Origin: Acidobacteriota bacterium
GTDB lineage: Bacteria; Acidobacteriota; Thermoanaerobaculia; Gp7-AA8
NCBI GenBank assembly: GCA_003223645.1
Contig: QHVT01000030.1
Span: 1 to 57,727, forward strand
Length of the DNA stretch: 57,727 nt
Direction: 5' to 3'
Shown here one piece after another: positions 15,873 to 24,391 of the stretch; the first letter of the stretch is position 1; each line of letters begins with the position of its first letter. Position numbers and translations under genes: made by a program. A model generated the notes under the pieces. The model had not been told where the DNA came from and did not search any database. It saw only the letters and a list, made by a program, of their open reading frames with translations.

Positions 15873-18346
15873 TGAACGTGCGCTTTGCCGCCCGCGACCG
15901 CGGCGACGACCTGCTCTCCGCCGCGGTTGCGGATATCGGGATTGTCGATGATCAGGAACGTCTCGCCGATCACTCCGCCGTGCACGCGAATCGAGAGAAC
16001 GACTCCGCCGCTGACGAACTGCAGCGGCTTGCCGTTCGTCGGCTTCACTTTGATCGTTCCCGCTTCGCGGTCGATCGCGATCGCCGGCGCGGCCGTCGCA
16101 TCGACGACGAGCGCCGGTCCGAACACGATGTCGGTGACGTCCATCGCGCGCGGATTGAAGTGGAACGTCAGCTCCGGAACGGTCAGATCGTCGAGGTCCA
16201 TTCCGATGATGTTCCACAGCTTCGTCTCGCCGGGAGAGAGCGAGATGGATGACGGCTGCGGCGCGAGACGCGGAGCGAGGCGCAGCGCGGCGGTGTCAGG
16301 TTCGGAGATGCTCGTCTCGCTGAGACTCGTCGCGGCGAAGTTGTTGCTCTTCGTCGTGTCGAGCTTCACTTCCGGCTCGGGCGGCGGCTGATTCGGATTC
16401 GGTTTCGGCGCGGCCTGCGGTTGCGGCTGGCGGTCCTGAGTCGCGGGCGGCTTGTCCGGAATGATGTAGTTGCCCGGCTCGTCTCCTACGGGCTGATAAC
16501 CCGCAACCGCGGCATTGAACTGTTGATCGTTGCGGTTCGCGAACGGATCACCGACCGAGCCCTGCGACTCGATGCGCGGCGAGATCCCGCGGAACGTGAG
16601 GTTCGTTCCCGTGCCGACCCACATCGGCGCCAGATCTTCCTCGGTGATGTCGGGGATGCGGATGATGTGCGGCGTCATCGTCAGCACGAGGTCGGTGCGC
16701 GTTTCTTCTTTGCGCGTCTTCGTGAACAGACGTCCGATCACGGGGATGTCGCCGAGGCCGGGCGTCTTGTCGTTGCCCTCCGTTTTGGTCGACTGAATGA
16801 GGCCGGCAAGGAAATTCGTCTCGCCGTCTTTCAGACGGATCGTCGACTCGATCGTGCGCGTCGCGAACGTCGGCTGGTCCTGTCCCGCGAACGTGACCAC
16901 CGGTCCCTGGTTCGAGACTTCGACCGTGAGCTTCAGCGTGACTTCGCGGTTGTGATGCACGCGCGGCTCGATGCCGACCTTGATGCCGACGTCCTGATAC
17001 TGGAACGACGTGTACGGCGCGGTGAGCGACGGGTTGGTGCTGCCGGTGCCGCCGGGGTTGTAGCCCTGGATCGTGGTGACGGGAACGGGGATGCGCTGTC
17101 CGATGTGCAGCGTCGCTTTCTCGCCTTCGGAGATGCGCAGCTCGGGATTGGCGAGCAGCTCGCTCGAGCCGATCGATTTGAGCAGCGAATAGGTGGCGGT
17201 CGGAATCGAGAACGTGACGTTGTTCTTGATGTCGTTCAAGCTGCCGACGACGCGCGCGATGTCGGAGAGCGTGCCGCCGTTGAAGTTCGCGGCCTTTCCG
17301 TCGGCGCCGACGGTGAAGGGCTGCGGTGAGCTCTTCTGAATGCCGATGGCGAGCCCCATGTCGCGCACTTTGTTGAGATCGAGCTGCACGAGCTCGACGT
17401 CGACGACGACTTCGGCTTTGGCCTTGTCGTTCGCTTCGATGATCTTTTCCGCGATGCGCACCTTGTCCGCGGTGTCGCGGATGGTGATCGCGTTGAGCGC
17501 CTTGAGCGGGAAGACGTTGCGCGCCTCGATCATCGTGCGCACGACGTTGGTGACCTGCTCGGCGTCGCCGTTCGAGAGATAGAACGTGCGGATGACGAGG
17601 TCTTCGTAGTCGCGCCGCGCCTGCGGGTTGTCGGGGACGACGATGATCGTCTTCTCGTCGAGGACTTTGTAGAAGTGATTCGCGGCCTGCATGACGCGCT
17701 CGAGCGCGGTCTGCGCGGTGACCTCGTGCAGGTCGATGGTGATGCGGTCGTCCTTCACCGCCTGATCGAACAGGATGTTGATGCCGAACGCGTTGCCGAG
17801 GGCGCGGTAGATGTCCTTGACCGGAGTGTCGTGCGAGAACGTGAGCGTGATCGGCTCGTTCGACGCGGGATTCAGCTGCGGCGGCTGGGCTTTGGAGATC
17901 GCCGACTGCGCGCGCTTCTTGATCTCGTCGATGGAGACCAGCTGGGCTGCGGCCTGCTGGATCTGCTGAATCAAGTCGAGTGCGTGCGAGAGCTCGACGA
18001 CCGCGTACTGATTGGTCGGATCGAGACGAACGGTGAGCTCTAGTTCCGTCGATGCGAGCTGCGCGAGCCGGAACTGCTCGGGTCCGCGCGCCTGGCGCGC
18101 CGCGTCGCGCAGCGTCTTCCCTTTTTCGAAGTGCACGCGCGAGGCCTCGAGGCGCGCGCGCTGCACTTCCATCTGGTAGCGGCGGTTGTCGGGCGAGATC
18201 TCGAGCGCGCGCTCGTACTGCACCACCGCCTCATCCCAGTTCTTTTCCTTCTCCGCCTTCTGGCCGTTGTTGAACGCGTTGTAGCTGACGCAGGAGGAGA
18301 GCAGGAACGCGATGCTGAGAGCTGCCGTGGTTTTCTTTAGGTTCAT
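15869..18346 (-). CDS. pilQ: PilQ/GspD-type secretin, TPR and cohesin-like fusion lipoprotein
   Basis: An 825-residue outer-membrane secretin. It begins with a lipoprotein signal (AFLLSSC, Cys near 19) and two TPR-like helical pairs (about 25-130). A secretin N-domain region follows (TLTFSHDTPVKDIYRALGNAFG; LVIRTFYLSNGDAEQVTNVVRTM), then the secretin core with GSSELLANPELRISEGE and LKDGETNFLAGLIQ. A Pro-rich linker leads to a C-terminal cohesin-like domain (LSPGETKLWNIIGMDLDDLTV). It forms the gated outer-membrane pore for the pilus/pseudopilus. It is the seventh gene of the pil operon; its stop overlaps the next pseudopilin start. The lipobox and cohesin-like tail are unlike classical PilQ but resemble secretins of Acidobacteriota. 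Confidence 0.9.
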   Translation of the reverse strand: MNLKKTTAALSIAFLLSSCVSYNAFNNGQKAEKEKNWDEAVVQYERALEISPDNRRYQMEVQRARLEASRVHFEKGKTLRDAARQARGPEQFRLAQLASTELELTVRLDPTNQYAVVELSHALDLIQQIQQAAAQLVSIDEIKKRAQSAISKAQPPQLNPASNEPITLTFSHDTPVKDIYRALGNAFGINILFDQAVKDDRITIDLHEVTAQTALERVMQAANHFYKVLDEKTIIVVPDNPQARRDYEDLVIRTFYLSNGDAEQVTNVVRTMIEARNVFPLKALNAITIRDTADKVRIAEKIIEANDKAKAEVVVDVELVQLDLNKVRDMGLAIGIQKSSPQPFTVGADGKAANFNGGTLSDIARVVGSLNDIKNNVTFSIPTATYSLLKSIGSSELLANPELRISEGEKATLHIGQRIPVPVTTIQGYNPGGTGSTNPSLTAPYTSFQYQDVGIKVGIEPRVHHNREVTLKLTVEVSNQGPVVTFAGQDQPTFATRTIESTIRLKDGETNFLAGLIQSTKTEGNDKTPGLGDIPVIGRLFTKTRKEETRTDLVLTMTPHIIRIPDITEEDLAPMWVGTGTNLTFRGISPRIESQGSVGDPFANRNDQQFNAAVAGYQPVGDEPGNYIIPDKPPATQDRQPQPQAAPKPNPNQPPPEPEVKLDTTKSNNFAATSLSETSISEPDTAALRLAPRLAPQPSSISLSPGETKLWNIIGMDLDDLTVPELTFHFNPRAMDVTDIVFGPALVVDATAAPAIAIDREAGTIKVKPTNGKPLQFVSGGVVLSIRVHGGVIGETFLIIDNPDIRNRGGEQVVAAVAGGKAHVQ

Positions 18347-18349
18347 TTC

Positions 18350-18435
18350 AGTTCCTGGTTCCTGGTGCTGGGTGCCGCGTGCCGGGTGCTGAGTCATTCG
18401 TCTCTTCTCAGCACCCTGCACTCTTCACTCAGCAC
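18350..18435. repeat. Inverted array of GTGCTGG-type heptamers between pilP and pilQ
   Basis: Left arm CCTGGTGCTGGGTGCCGCG and CGGGTGCTGAGT (18354-18394), a 12-base loop and right arm CTCAGCACCCTGCACTC...CACTCAGCAC (18407-18435). It occupies the 130-base gap between pilP and pilQ. Confidence 0.85.
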
Positions 18436-18474
18436 ATTTTCTTCGTTTCTTCTGACGATCGGCGTGAGCGTTAG

Positions 18475-19119
18475 TCACTGTCCGAGCGGAATGCGCTGGC
18501 GGACATCGGGGGGAAATCCGACGAAGCCGATCTCGGCCGATTCGATCCCGATACCGCGGAGAATGAACTTGCCTTCGATGATGTCGCCGACGCGCGCGTT
18601 CACGATCTCGCCTTCGCGCGCGAAAGTCGCGATCGGATTTTTCGGCTGGCCGAACATGCCGATGAATTTGTAGTTGAACGTCGGCGGAACGGGTGGCGGC
18701 GGCGGTGGCGGAACCTCCGGCTCCGTTTCGCACGCGGTGCCGATGCCGTCGCGGTCGACGTCCTGCTGATCAGGGTTCGCCATCGCCACGCAGTTGTCGC
18801 GAAAGTCCGGAACGCCGTCTTTGTCCTGGTCGGGCGGCGGCGCGGGGGGAGGCGGCGGGGGAGGAGGCGGCGGGGGAGGCGGCTCGTAAAACGCGAAGAG
18901 ATTCCGCCGGCTCTTGTAGCTGCCGCTGTCCGCATCGAGAAGATCGAGATGCACCGGCTCGACTCCGGGCGTGCTGACCTCGCGCGCCGCCGGATGCGGC
19001 GCCGGAGCCGGCGTCAGCGCGTCGTGATGCGCCTCCGGCGCAGCGAACGTGTAGATCACGAACACGGCGATGATCACGAGAGCCGCGGCTGTCCAGGTCT
19101 TCCAGTTCATCGAATCCAT
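18475..19119 (-). CDS. pilP: PilP-like pilotin/linker protein with a thrombospondin type-3 calcium motif
   Basis: A 214-residue inner-membrane protein with one TM helix (about 10-25). A poly-Pro stretch lies near 80-95, then an insert matching a thrombospondin type-3 repeat (DKDGVPDFRDNC, NPDQQDVDRDGIGTACE), then a second poly-Pro stretch. The C-terminal GspC/PilP homology domain runs NYKFIGMFG...IATFAREGEIVNARVGD to the end. PilP normally links the PilMNO platform to the PilQ secretin across the periplasm. The Asp-rich insert predicts bound Ca2+ and may stiffen the linker. Its ATG overlaps the pilO stop (TGATG). The GTG/ATG just upstream and the ATG at 19107 are alternatives. Confidence 0.85.
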   Translation of the reverse strand: MDSMNWKTWTAAALVIIAVFVIYTFAAPEAHHDALTPAPAPHPAAREVSTPGVEPVHLDLLDADSGSYKSRRNLFAFYEPPPPPPPPPPPPPAPPPDQDKDGVPDFRDNCVAMANPDQQDVDRDGIGTACETEPEVPPPPPPPVPPTFNYKFIGMFGQPKNPIATFAREGEIVNARVGDIIEGKFILRGIGIESAEIGFVGFPPDVRQRIPLGQ

Positions 19120-19724
19120 CACAGCTGGGTGCCCACGAGAGGTTTCCCTTCGCGGAAGAGAGTCTTCAAACGGAGGTTCAACGTCAACACTTGTCCTTCG
19201 CGCGTCTGCAGCGCGACCTGATCGATGATCACGAACTGCCGCGAGAGCTCGAGGAGGTTGATGAGGCGGCGCACCTGCTCATACGTGCCTTCGACGCTGA
19301 ACGTGATGCCGACTTCATTCGCGCCGATCTTCACGCGCTTGCGGCGCGCACCGCCGTCGGCGGCATCGGCATCGGCCGCCGCGACTTTCACGAATCCGTA
19401 CGCCGCCGGCGTCATGCTGCTCGCCAGCGCGAGACGCTTCACTTCGGCGACGAGCTGCGTGAAACGCTCTTCCTGCGTCGCCCAGTTCTGGTCATAGACC
19501 TGCTGCACGTCTTTCTCGATCTGCTTGTACGCCTGGAACGTGCGCTCGGCGCTCAGGCGCGACGCGTTCGCCTGCGCGAACTCCGCTTCCTTCTGCGCGA
19601 GATCCTGCTCGCGCTCCTGAAGCCGCGTCTCGTAGCGCAGGCGATAGGTGAAGAAGTAGAACGTGTTCGCGGCGAGCAGAACGCCGAGGATGATGAGGAG
19701 GACGCGCCTTTCCCGCCAGATCAT
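19119..19724 (-). CDS. pilO: PilO, type IV pilus inner-membrane platform protein
   Basis: A 201-residue protein with an N-terminal TM helix (RVLLIILGVLLAANTFYFFTY) and a coiled coil (about 30-85). A C-terminal ferredoxin-like PilO domain follows, with GITFSVEGTYEQVRRLINLLELS and VIIDQVALQTREGQ. It pairs with PilN to hold PilP and align the assembly machine. Its ATG overlaps the pilN stop (ATGA), and its own stop overlaps the pilP start. Confidence 0.88.
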   Translation of the reverse strand: MIWRERRVLLIILGVLLAANTFYFFTYRLRYETRLQEREQDLAQKEAEFAQANASRLSAERTFQAYKQIEKDVQQVYDQNWATQEERFTQLVAEVKRLALASSMTPAAYGFVKVAAADADAADGGARRKRVKIGANEVGITFSVEGTYEQVRRLINLLELSRQFVIIDQVALQTREGQVLTLNLRLKTLFREGKPLVGTQL

Positions 19725-20302
19725 TTCGCTGCCCTCAATGCCGCGGGCGGCGTGTACGTCGCGTGCAGGTTGAAAACGTACGTGCCGCTCTGCTGGAGCT
19801 GTTCGTTGTCGGGGAAGGCGTTGCTGAACTGCGGATCGGCGTTCATCCGGTTGATCGTGGTGATCATTCCGGTCGGCCCCTTCGCTTCGAAGTTGAGCAC
19901 GAGCGCGATCGTGCCGTCGGGAGAGAACGACGGCGCGACGCTGACGAGGCGCACGTCCTGCGGCATCACCGACTCCAGCTCATCGAGCAGCGTGCTCCAC
20001 GAGAACGCGCGCTCGGCGAGCTTCGCGTTGACGAAGTGCGACTGCGCGTCGAGCGTGGCGAGATCGAGCGCGCGCAACTTGCGCTGCGCGATCTCCTGCA
20101 GCTCGCGCTCGCGGCGGATCTTCGCTTCGACGGTGTCGATCTTTCCGGAGGTCGAGCTGGTGTCGTTCTTATAGCGGTACCAGGTCTCGATGTTGTTGAG
20201 CATCAGGAACGCCGTCAGCAGCGACATCGTCACGACGACGGCGTAGACCGGCCGATAGTCCCGATAGGGACGCGCCGCGAGATTGAGATGGAGCGGTTTC
20301 AC
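19721..20302 (-). CDS. pilN: PilN, type IV pilus inner-membrane platform protein
   Basis: A 193-residue protein starting at a GTG that overlaps the pilM stop (GTGA). The N-terminal KPLHLNLAARPYRDYR is the conserved cytoplasmic peptide that binds PilM. A TM helix follows (AVVVTMSLLTAFLML), then a periplasmic coiled coil and a PilN-fold domain. The start inside the pilM stop and the conserved NLAxRP motif fix the N-terminus. Confidence 0.9.
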   Translation of the reverse strand: MKPLHLNLAARPYRDYRPVYAVVVTMSLLTAFLMLNNIETWYRYKNDTSSTSGKIDTVEAKIRRERELQEIAQRKLRALDLATLDAQSHFVNAKLAERAFSWSTLLDELESVMPQDVRLVSVAPSFSPDGTIALVLNFEAKGPTGMITTINRMNADPQFSNAFPDNEQLQQSGTYVFNLHATYTPPAALRAAK

Positions 20303-21198
20303 CCGGTGAATACTCCTGTGCAGGCGGCGAGCTCGGCGTCCCGCCCCTGGAGATCGGCGGGAGACTCTTCGACGTAATCGCGCAGTTGGAGGGTGCGCAC
20401 CTGCGTGTTGAACTCGGCCGCCAGCGCCGCGGCCACGTCGGCACCGGCGTGCACTCCCGCCACGTAGCAGTTCGCGAATCCCTCGGTGCCGAGCGACTCG
20501 CGCAGGTAGCTCGCCGACAAACGCAGCTCCTGCTCGAGCGTGCGGTCGCCGGAGAGATTGCGCGAGCGGATGAATAAAGGTTGCGCGCCGCGGAACACCG
20601 CGGTCGTGAAGTCTTCTTCGCGGACGTAGACGAACAAGCGGTCGGCGGTCGTGTCGGCTTCGCGCACGGTGATCGCGTTCCAGATGTTCAGTCCGAGCGG
20701 CTCGATCAGGATCACGTCGAATCCCACGGCCGCGAAGATGCGCTCGATTGCCGAGAGCGTGGCGTCGATCGCGCTGAGCGCGAGGATCTTCGCCGCCTGT
20801 CCGGTGCGCGAGAGCACGCTGTACGAGACGCGCAGCTGGTCCGGCGGAATCGGAAGCGTGCGCTTCAAACTGAACCGCACCATCTCCAGCGCCTCGCCGT
20901 TGCCGTTCTTCGGCAGCGACGACAGATCCATGATGTTCATGCGGAACCAGGAGTCGGGCAGCAGCAGCGAGACGTTTTCCCACTTGCCGGTCTCGGCGCG
21001 CAGACGGCGCAACGCTTCCGCGAGTCCCGCTTCATTCGCCAGCTGCGGCGTCACCATCGACGGCGTGAACGTGCCGTCCGCGAGTCGATACGCCTTCGCC
21101 TGCACGATGCGCGGACCCTTTTTTCCGCGCGCGAGCCGCGCGTGAAGAAGTCCGTCGGTGTCGAGGACGATGACGTCTGGGGGGAAGGACTTGCTCAT
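20299..21198 (-). CDS. pilM: PilM, actin-like type IV pilus assembly ATPase
   Basis: A 299-residue cytoplasmic actin-fold protein, shorter than the classical PilM of about 350. Recognisable parts are VSLLLPDSWFRMNIMDL, LKRTLPIPPDQLRVSY, FDVILIEPLGLNIWNAI and the phosphate-type loop DRLFVYVREEDFTTAVF. It binds the N-terminal peptide of PilN and links the motor to the platform. The start follows a clear signal-free N-terminus, MSKSFPPDVIVLDTDG. Between it and pilB lies a GCAGAAG array. Confidence 0.88.
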   Translation of the reverse strand: MSKSFPPDVIVLDTDGLLHARLARGKKGPRIVQAKAYRLADGTFTPSMVTPQLANEAGLAEALRRLRAETGKWENVSLLLPDSWFRMNIMDLSSLPKNGNGEALEMVRFSLKRTLPIPPDQLRVSYSVLSRTGQAAKILALSAIDATLSAIERIFAAVGFDVILIEPLGLNIWNAITVREADTTADRLFVYVREEDFTTAVFRGAQPLFIRSRNLSGDRTLEQELRLSASYLRESLGTEGFANCYVAGVHAGADVAAALAAEFNTQVRTLQLRDYVEESPADLQGRDAELAACTGVFTG

Positions 21199-21200
21199 AA

Positions 21201-21312
21201 AAAGCAGAAAGCAGAAGGCAGAAGGCAGAAGGCAGAAGGCAGAACGAGATCACGACGCACGCGCGGCGCGCCGTTTCTCACTTCTGCCTTCTGCCTTCTG
21301 CCTTCTGCCTTC
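21201..21312. repeat. Inverted array of GCAGAAG heptamers between pilB and pilM
   Basis: Left arm of six GCAGAAR units (21203-21244), a loop of about 32 bases, and right arm CTTCTGC repeated five times (21281-21312). It fills the whole pilB-pilM spacer. A close relative with GCAGAAA units is at 43851-43956. Confidence 0.9.
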
Positions 21313-21318
21313 ATATGT

Positions 21319-22944
21319 TTACTCGACAAACGTCACCTTATTGATCTCTCTCAGCGTCGTCTGCCCCTCCATCACCTTGAGAAGGGCCGACTCGCGAAGG
21401 AATGTCATTCCTTCTTCCTTCGCTGCCTTCTTGATCTCCGATGCGGGCCTGCGGTCGAGAATCATGCCTCGAATACGATCGGAGAGATCGAGAAGTTCCG
21501 AGATCGCGGAGCGTCCGTGGAAGCCGGTGCCGTTGCACTCCAGGCAACCGCCGCCTTCGAAGAACGTGCGGCCCTGGTAGTCGGCCGGATCGAGGCCGGA
21601 TTCAGTGAGGAACGAGTCGGGATAATCAACTTCGCGCCTGCAGTGATCGCAGATGCGGCGCACGAGGCGCTGGGCGAGGACGCAGTTCAGCGCCGACACG
21701 AAGTTGTACAGATCGACCTTCATGTTGAGGAAGCGTCCGAGGACGTCGACGACGTTGTTCGCGTGGACGGTCGTGAACACGAGGTGGCCGGTGAGCGCCG
21801 ACTGCACGGCGATCTGCGCGGTCTCTTCATCGCGGATCTCGCCGACCATGATCTTGTCGGGGTCGTGGCGCAGGATCGAGCGCAGTCCGCGCGCGAACGT
21901 CAGTCCCTTTTTCTCGTTGACCGGGATCTGCGTGATGCCGCGCAGCTGATATTCGACCGGATCTTCGATCGTGATGATCTTGTCTTCCGATGACTGGATC
22001 TCCGACAGCGCGGCGTACAGCGTGGTCGTCTTGCCGGAGCCGGTGGGACCGGTGACGAGCACCATGCCGTACGGCTCTTTGATGAACTTGCGGAAGCGCG
22101 TCAGCATCCCCAGGTCGAAGCCGAGGATGTCGAGGCGAAGGTTCTTGAACTCCTTCGACATCGACTCTTTGTCGAGAATACGGATGACCGAGTCCTCGCC
22201 GTGCGCGGTCGGAACGATCGAGACGCGGAAGTCGATGGTGCGGCCGGTGATGCGGAGCTTGAAGCGTCCGTCCTGCGGGATGCGCTTTTCGGCGATGTCC
22301 AGCTCCGACATGATCTTGATACGGGAGATGATCGTGGAGTGATGGCGCTTGTCGATCGGATCGAGGGCCTCGTAGAGCACGCCGTCGATGCGGTACTTGA
22401 CGACGACTTCATTGTCGCGAGTCTCGATGTGAATGTCCGAGGCGCGGCGCTGGATGGCGTTGAACACGATCGAGTCGACGAGCTTGATGATCGGCGACGT
22501 TTCCTGCTGCGTGATCGAGTCGATCGTGACCGTCTCTTCGCCTTCTTCATCCTCGGCGATGAGCTGCATGCGGAAGCCTTCGGTGGCTTCGTCGAGGACG
22601 CGCTGCGTCGACTCCGAGCGCTGCAGCTTGTCGCGGATCGCCGCGGGCGACGCGACTTTCACTTTCAGCGGCGCGCCGAGGAGCAGCTCCAGCTCATCGA
22701 GCTTCAGCACGTCGGTCGGATCGCCGACGACGATCGCGATGTGCCCGTTCTCGCGATGCTCGGGGATGAACTGATAGCGGATCATCAGGTCCAGCGGGAT
22801 GTCGCGGAACAGCTGATGATCGACCTGGAAATGCTCCAGATCGATGAAGGGAAACCCGTACTGCTCCGCCATGCGGCGGGCGCGGGTTGCCTCACCCGTA
22901 GGGTCGGCATTCTTATAGAGCGTGCGATTCGGATCGGCGACCAT
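21319..22944 (-). CDS. pilB: PilB/GspE-type assembly ATPase
   Basis: A 541-residue hexameric ATPase driving pilin polymerisation. An N-terminal MshEN-like domain (about 20-115) includes RMAEQYGFPFIDLE. Walker A is GPTGSGKTTT at 299-308, the Asp box region is IHIETRDNEVVVKYRIDGV, Walker B is DKIMVGEIRDEETA, and the His box is TGHLVFTTVHANN. A zinc tetracysteine is formed by CDHC and CLEC near 455-490. It acts at the cytoplasmic face with PilC and PilM. Confidence 0.94.
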   Translation of the reverse strand: MVADPNRTLYKNADPTGEATRARRMAEQYGFPFIDLEHFQVDHQLFRDIPLDLMIRYQFIPEHRENGHIAIVVGDPTDVLKLDELELLLGAPLKVKVASPAAIRDKLQRSESTQRVLDEATEGFRMQLIAEDEEGEETVTIDSITQQETSPIIKLVDSIVFNAIQRRASDIHIETRDNEVVVKYRIDGVLYEALDPIDKRHHSTIISRIKIMSELDIAEKRIPQDGRFKLRITGRTIDFRVSIVPTAHGEDSVIRILDKESMSKEFKNLRLDILGFDLGMLTRFRKFIKEPYGMVLVTGPTGSGKTTTLYAALSEIQSSEDKIITIEDPVEYQLRGITQIPVNEKKGLTFARGLRSILRHDPDKIMVGEIRDEETAQIAVQSALTGHLVFTTVHANNVVDVLGRFLNMKVDLYNFVSALNCVLAQRLVRRICDHCRREVDYPDSFLTESGLDPADYQGRTFFEGGGCLECNGTGFHGRSAISELLDLSDRIRGMILDRRPASEIKKAAKEEGMTFLRESALLKVMEGQTTLREINKVTFVE

Positions 22945-22954
22945 AAATTAAAAA

Positions 22955-23042
22955 GTGCTGAGTGCTGCGTGCTGGGTGCTGCGTTGCCTGCTCACCCGGA
23001 TGGGGGTGGAACTCAGCACGCAGCACTCAGAACCCGGCACTC
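22955..23042. repeat. Inverted array of GTGCTGA/GTGCTGG heptamers between pilC and pilB
   Basis: Left arm GTGCTGA GTGCTGC GTGCTGG GTGCTGC (22955-22982), a loop and right arm ACTCAGCACGCAGCACTCAG (23011-23030) plus CCCGGCACTC. It is related to the array at 18350-18435 in the same operon. Confidence 0.85.
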
Positions 23043-23049
23043 TCATCGA

Positions 23050-24258
23050 CTACCCTTGGCCGACCGACGAGAGGCGGAACAGCGGTAGGTAGAACGCATA
23101 CAGCAGCACGGCGATCACGAGCCCCATGAACACGAGGATGATCGGTTCGATGGCAGACACCATTCGCGACAGCCGGGCTTCGATTTCCTCATCGTAGAAC
23201 TCGCTCACGTTGGCGAGCATTTCCGTCAGCGCGCCGGTCGACTCGCCGACTTTGATCATTTCGATGGCGAGGTCGCTGATGACCCCGGTGTTGTCGAGCG
23301 AGCGCCACAGCGGCTCGCCCTCGCGCACGTTCTGCACGATGCCGGCGATCCTCGACGCCACGAGCTGATTCGTGACCGACTGCGACGCGATCTCGATCGC
23401 CGGAACCATCGGCGTTCCGCCGGCCAGCAGCGTGCCGAGCGACTGTGTGAACTGCATGATCGCGAAGCGGTGCAGAACGCCGCCCGCGAAGGGAACGCGC
23501 AGCTTGAGGCGGTCCCACACCAGGCGGCCGGATGTTTTTACCCAGCGATTGAGCAGCACGATGCCGACGATCACGGCGAGGATGGTGACGAGGAAGTTCT
23601 TCCGCAGCAGCGTCGCGAGGTTGATCATCAGCTGCGTGAACCACGGCAGCTCCGCGCCGAACCCTTCGAAGAACTCCGCGAACTTCGGGATGACGAACGT
23701 CATCATCACGAAAATCATCACCGACGAGAGAAAGATGAGGATTACCGGATAGATCAGCGCGCCGACGACTTTGCGGCGCAACGACGAGATCATTTTCTGA
23801 TAGCGCAGGAAGCGCTTCAGAACGCCTTCGAGATCACCCGAGCGCTCACCGGCGCGCAGCGACGTCGAGTAGATCGGCGGAAAGAGATTTCCGTACGCGG
23901 CGAACGCATCGGAGAGCGCGACGCCGGACATGATCTTCTCGCGGATCTCGCTGAGGATCTCGCGGAAGCGCTGGTTCTTCTGCCGCTCGAGCATGATGTC
24001 GAACGACTGCACGATCGGCAGACCCGCGCGCACGAGCGCGAGCAGCTCCTGGTTGAAGAGGAGGAAGTGGTCGGTGGAGATGCCTTTGCCGAAGCGGGGG
24101 ATGAGATCGCGCGCGCGCATCGCGCCGCGCTTCCCTTCGAACACGTGCATGCCGAGGCGCTGCATTTCCGCCTGCGCCGCGCGGAGGCTCTCCGCCCGCA
24201 CATGACGCTCGATGATCTCGCCCTCGGGAGTCCCGACTTTGATGATGAATTCTGGCAT
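23050..24258 (-). CDS. pilC: PilC/GspF-type inner-membrane platform protein
   Basis: A 402-residue polytopic protein with two T2SSF domains. The first has ELLALVRAGLPIVQSFDIMLERQKN, the second QSLGTLLAGGTPMVPAIEIASQS and MIKVGESTGALTEML. TM helices are around 170-195, 220-245 and 372-398. The N-terminus MPEFIIKVGTPEGEIIERHV sets the start at 24258. It is the first gene of the pil operon, and its promoter should lie in 24259-24391. PilC sits in the membrane and is turned by PilB to extrude the pilin helix. Confidence 0.93.
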   Translation of the reverse strand: MPEFIIKVGTPEGEIIERHVRAESLRAAQAEMQRLGMHVFEGKRGAMRARDLIPRFGKGISTDHFLLFNQELLALVRAGLPIVQSFDIMLERQKNQRFREILSEIREKIMSGVALSDAFAAYGNLFPPIYSTSLRAGERSGDLEGVLKRFLRYQKMISSLRRKVVGALIYPVILIFLSSVMIFVMMTFVIPKFAEFFEGFGAELPWFTQLMINLATLLRKNFLVTILAVIVGIVLLNRWVKTSGRLVWDRLKLRVPFAGGVLHRFAIMQFTQSLGTLLAGGTPMVPAIEIASQSVTNQLVASRIAGIVQNVREGEPLWRSLDNTGVISDLAIEMIKVGESTGALTEMLANVSEFYDEEIEARLSRMVSAIEPIILVFMGLVIAVLLYAFYLPLFRLSSVGQG

Positions 24259-24391
24259 TTGGTCGCTGTCTCGATTAGGACGCGCCAACCCCGGAAACGT
24301 TCGGGCCGGATGCAGGCGTTATTTGCGGACGCTCGTACAACTCACGGCGCGGGAAGAGGATTCCTTTTCGACCGCGGCCGCGTTCGCCATC

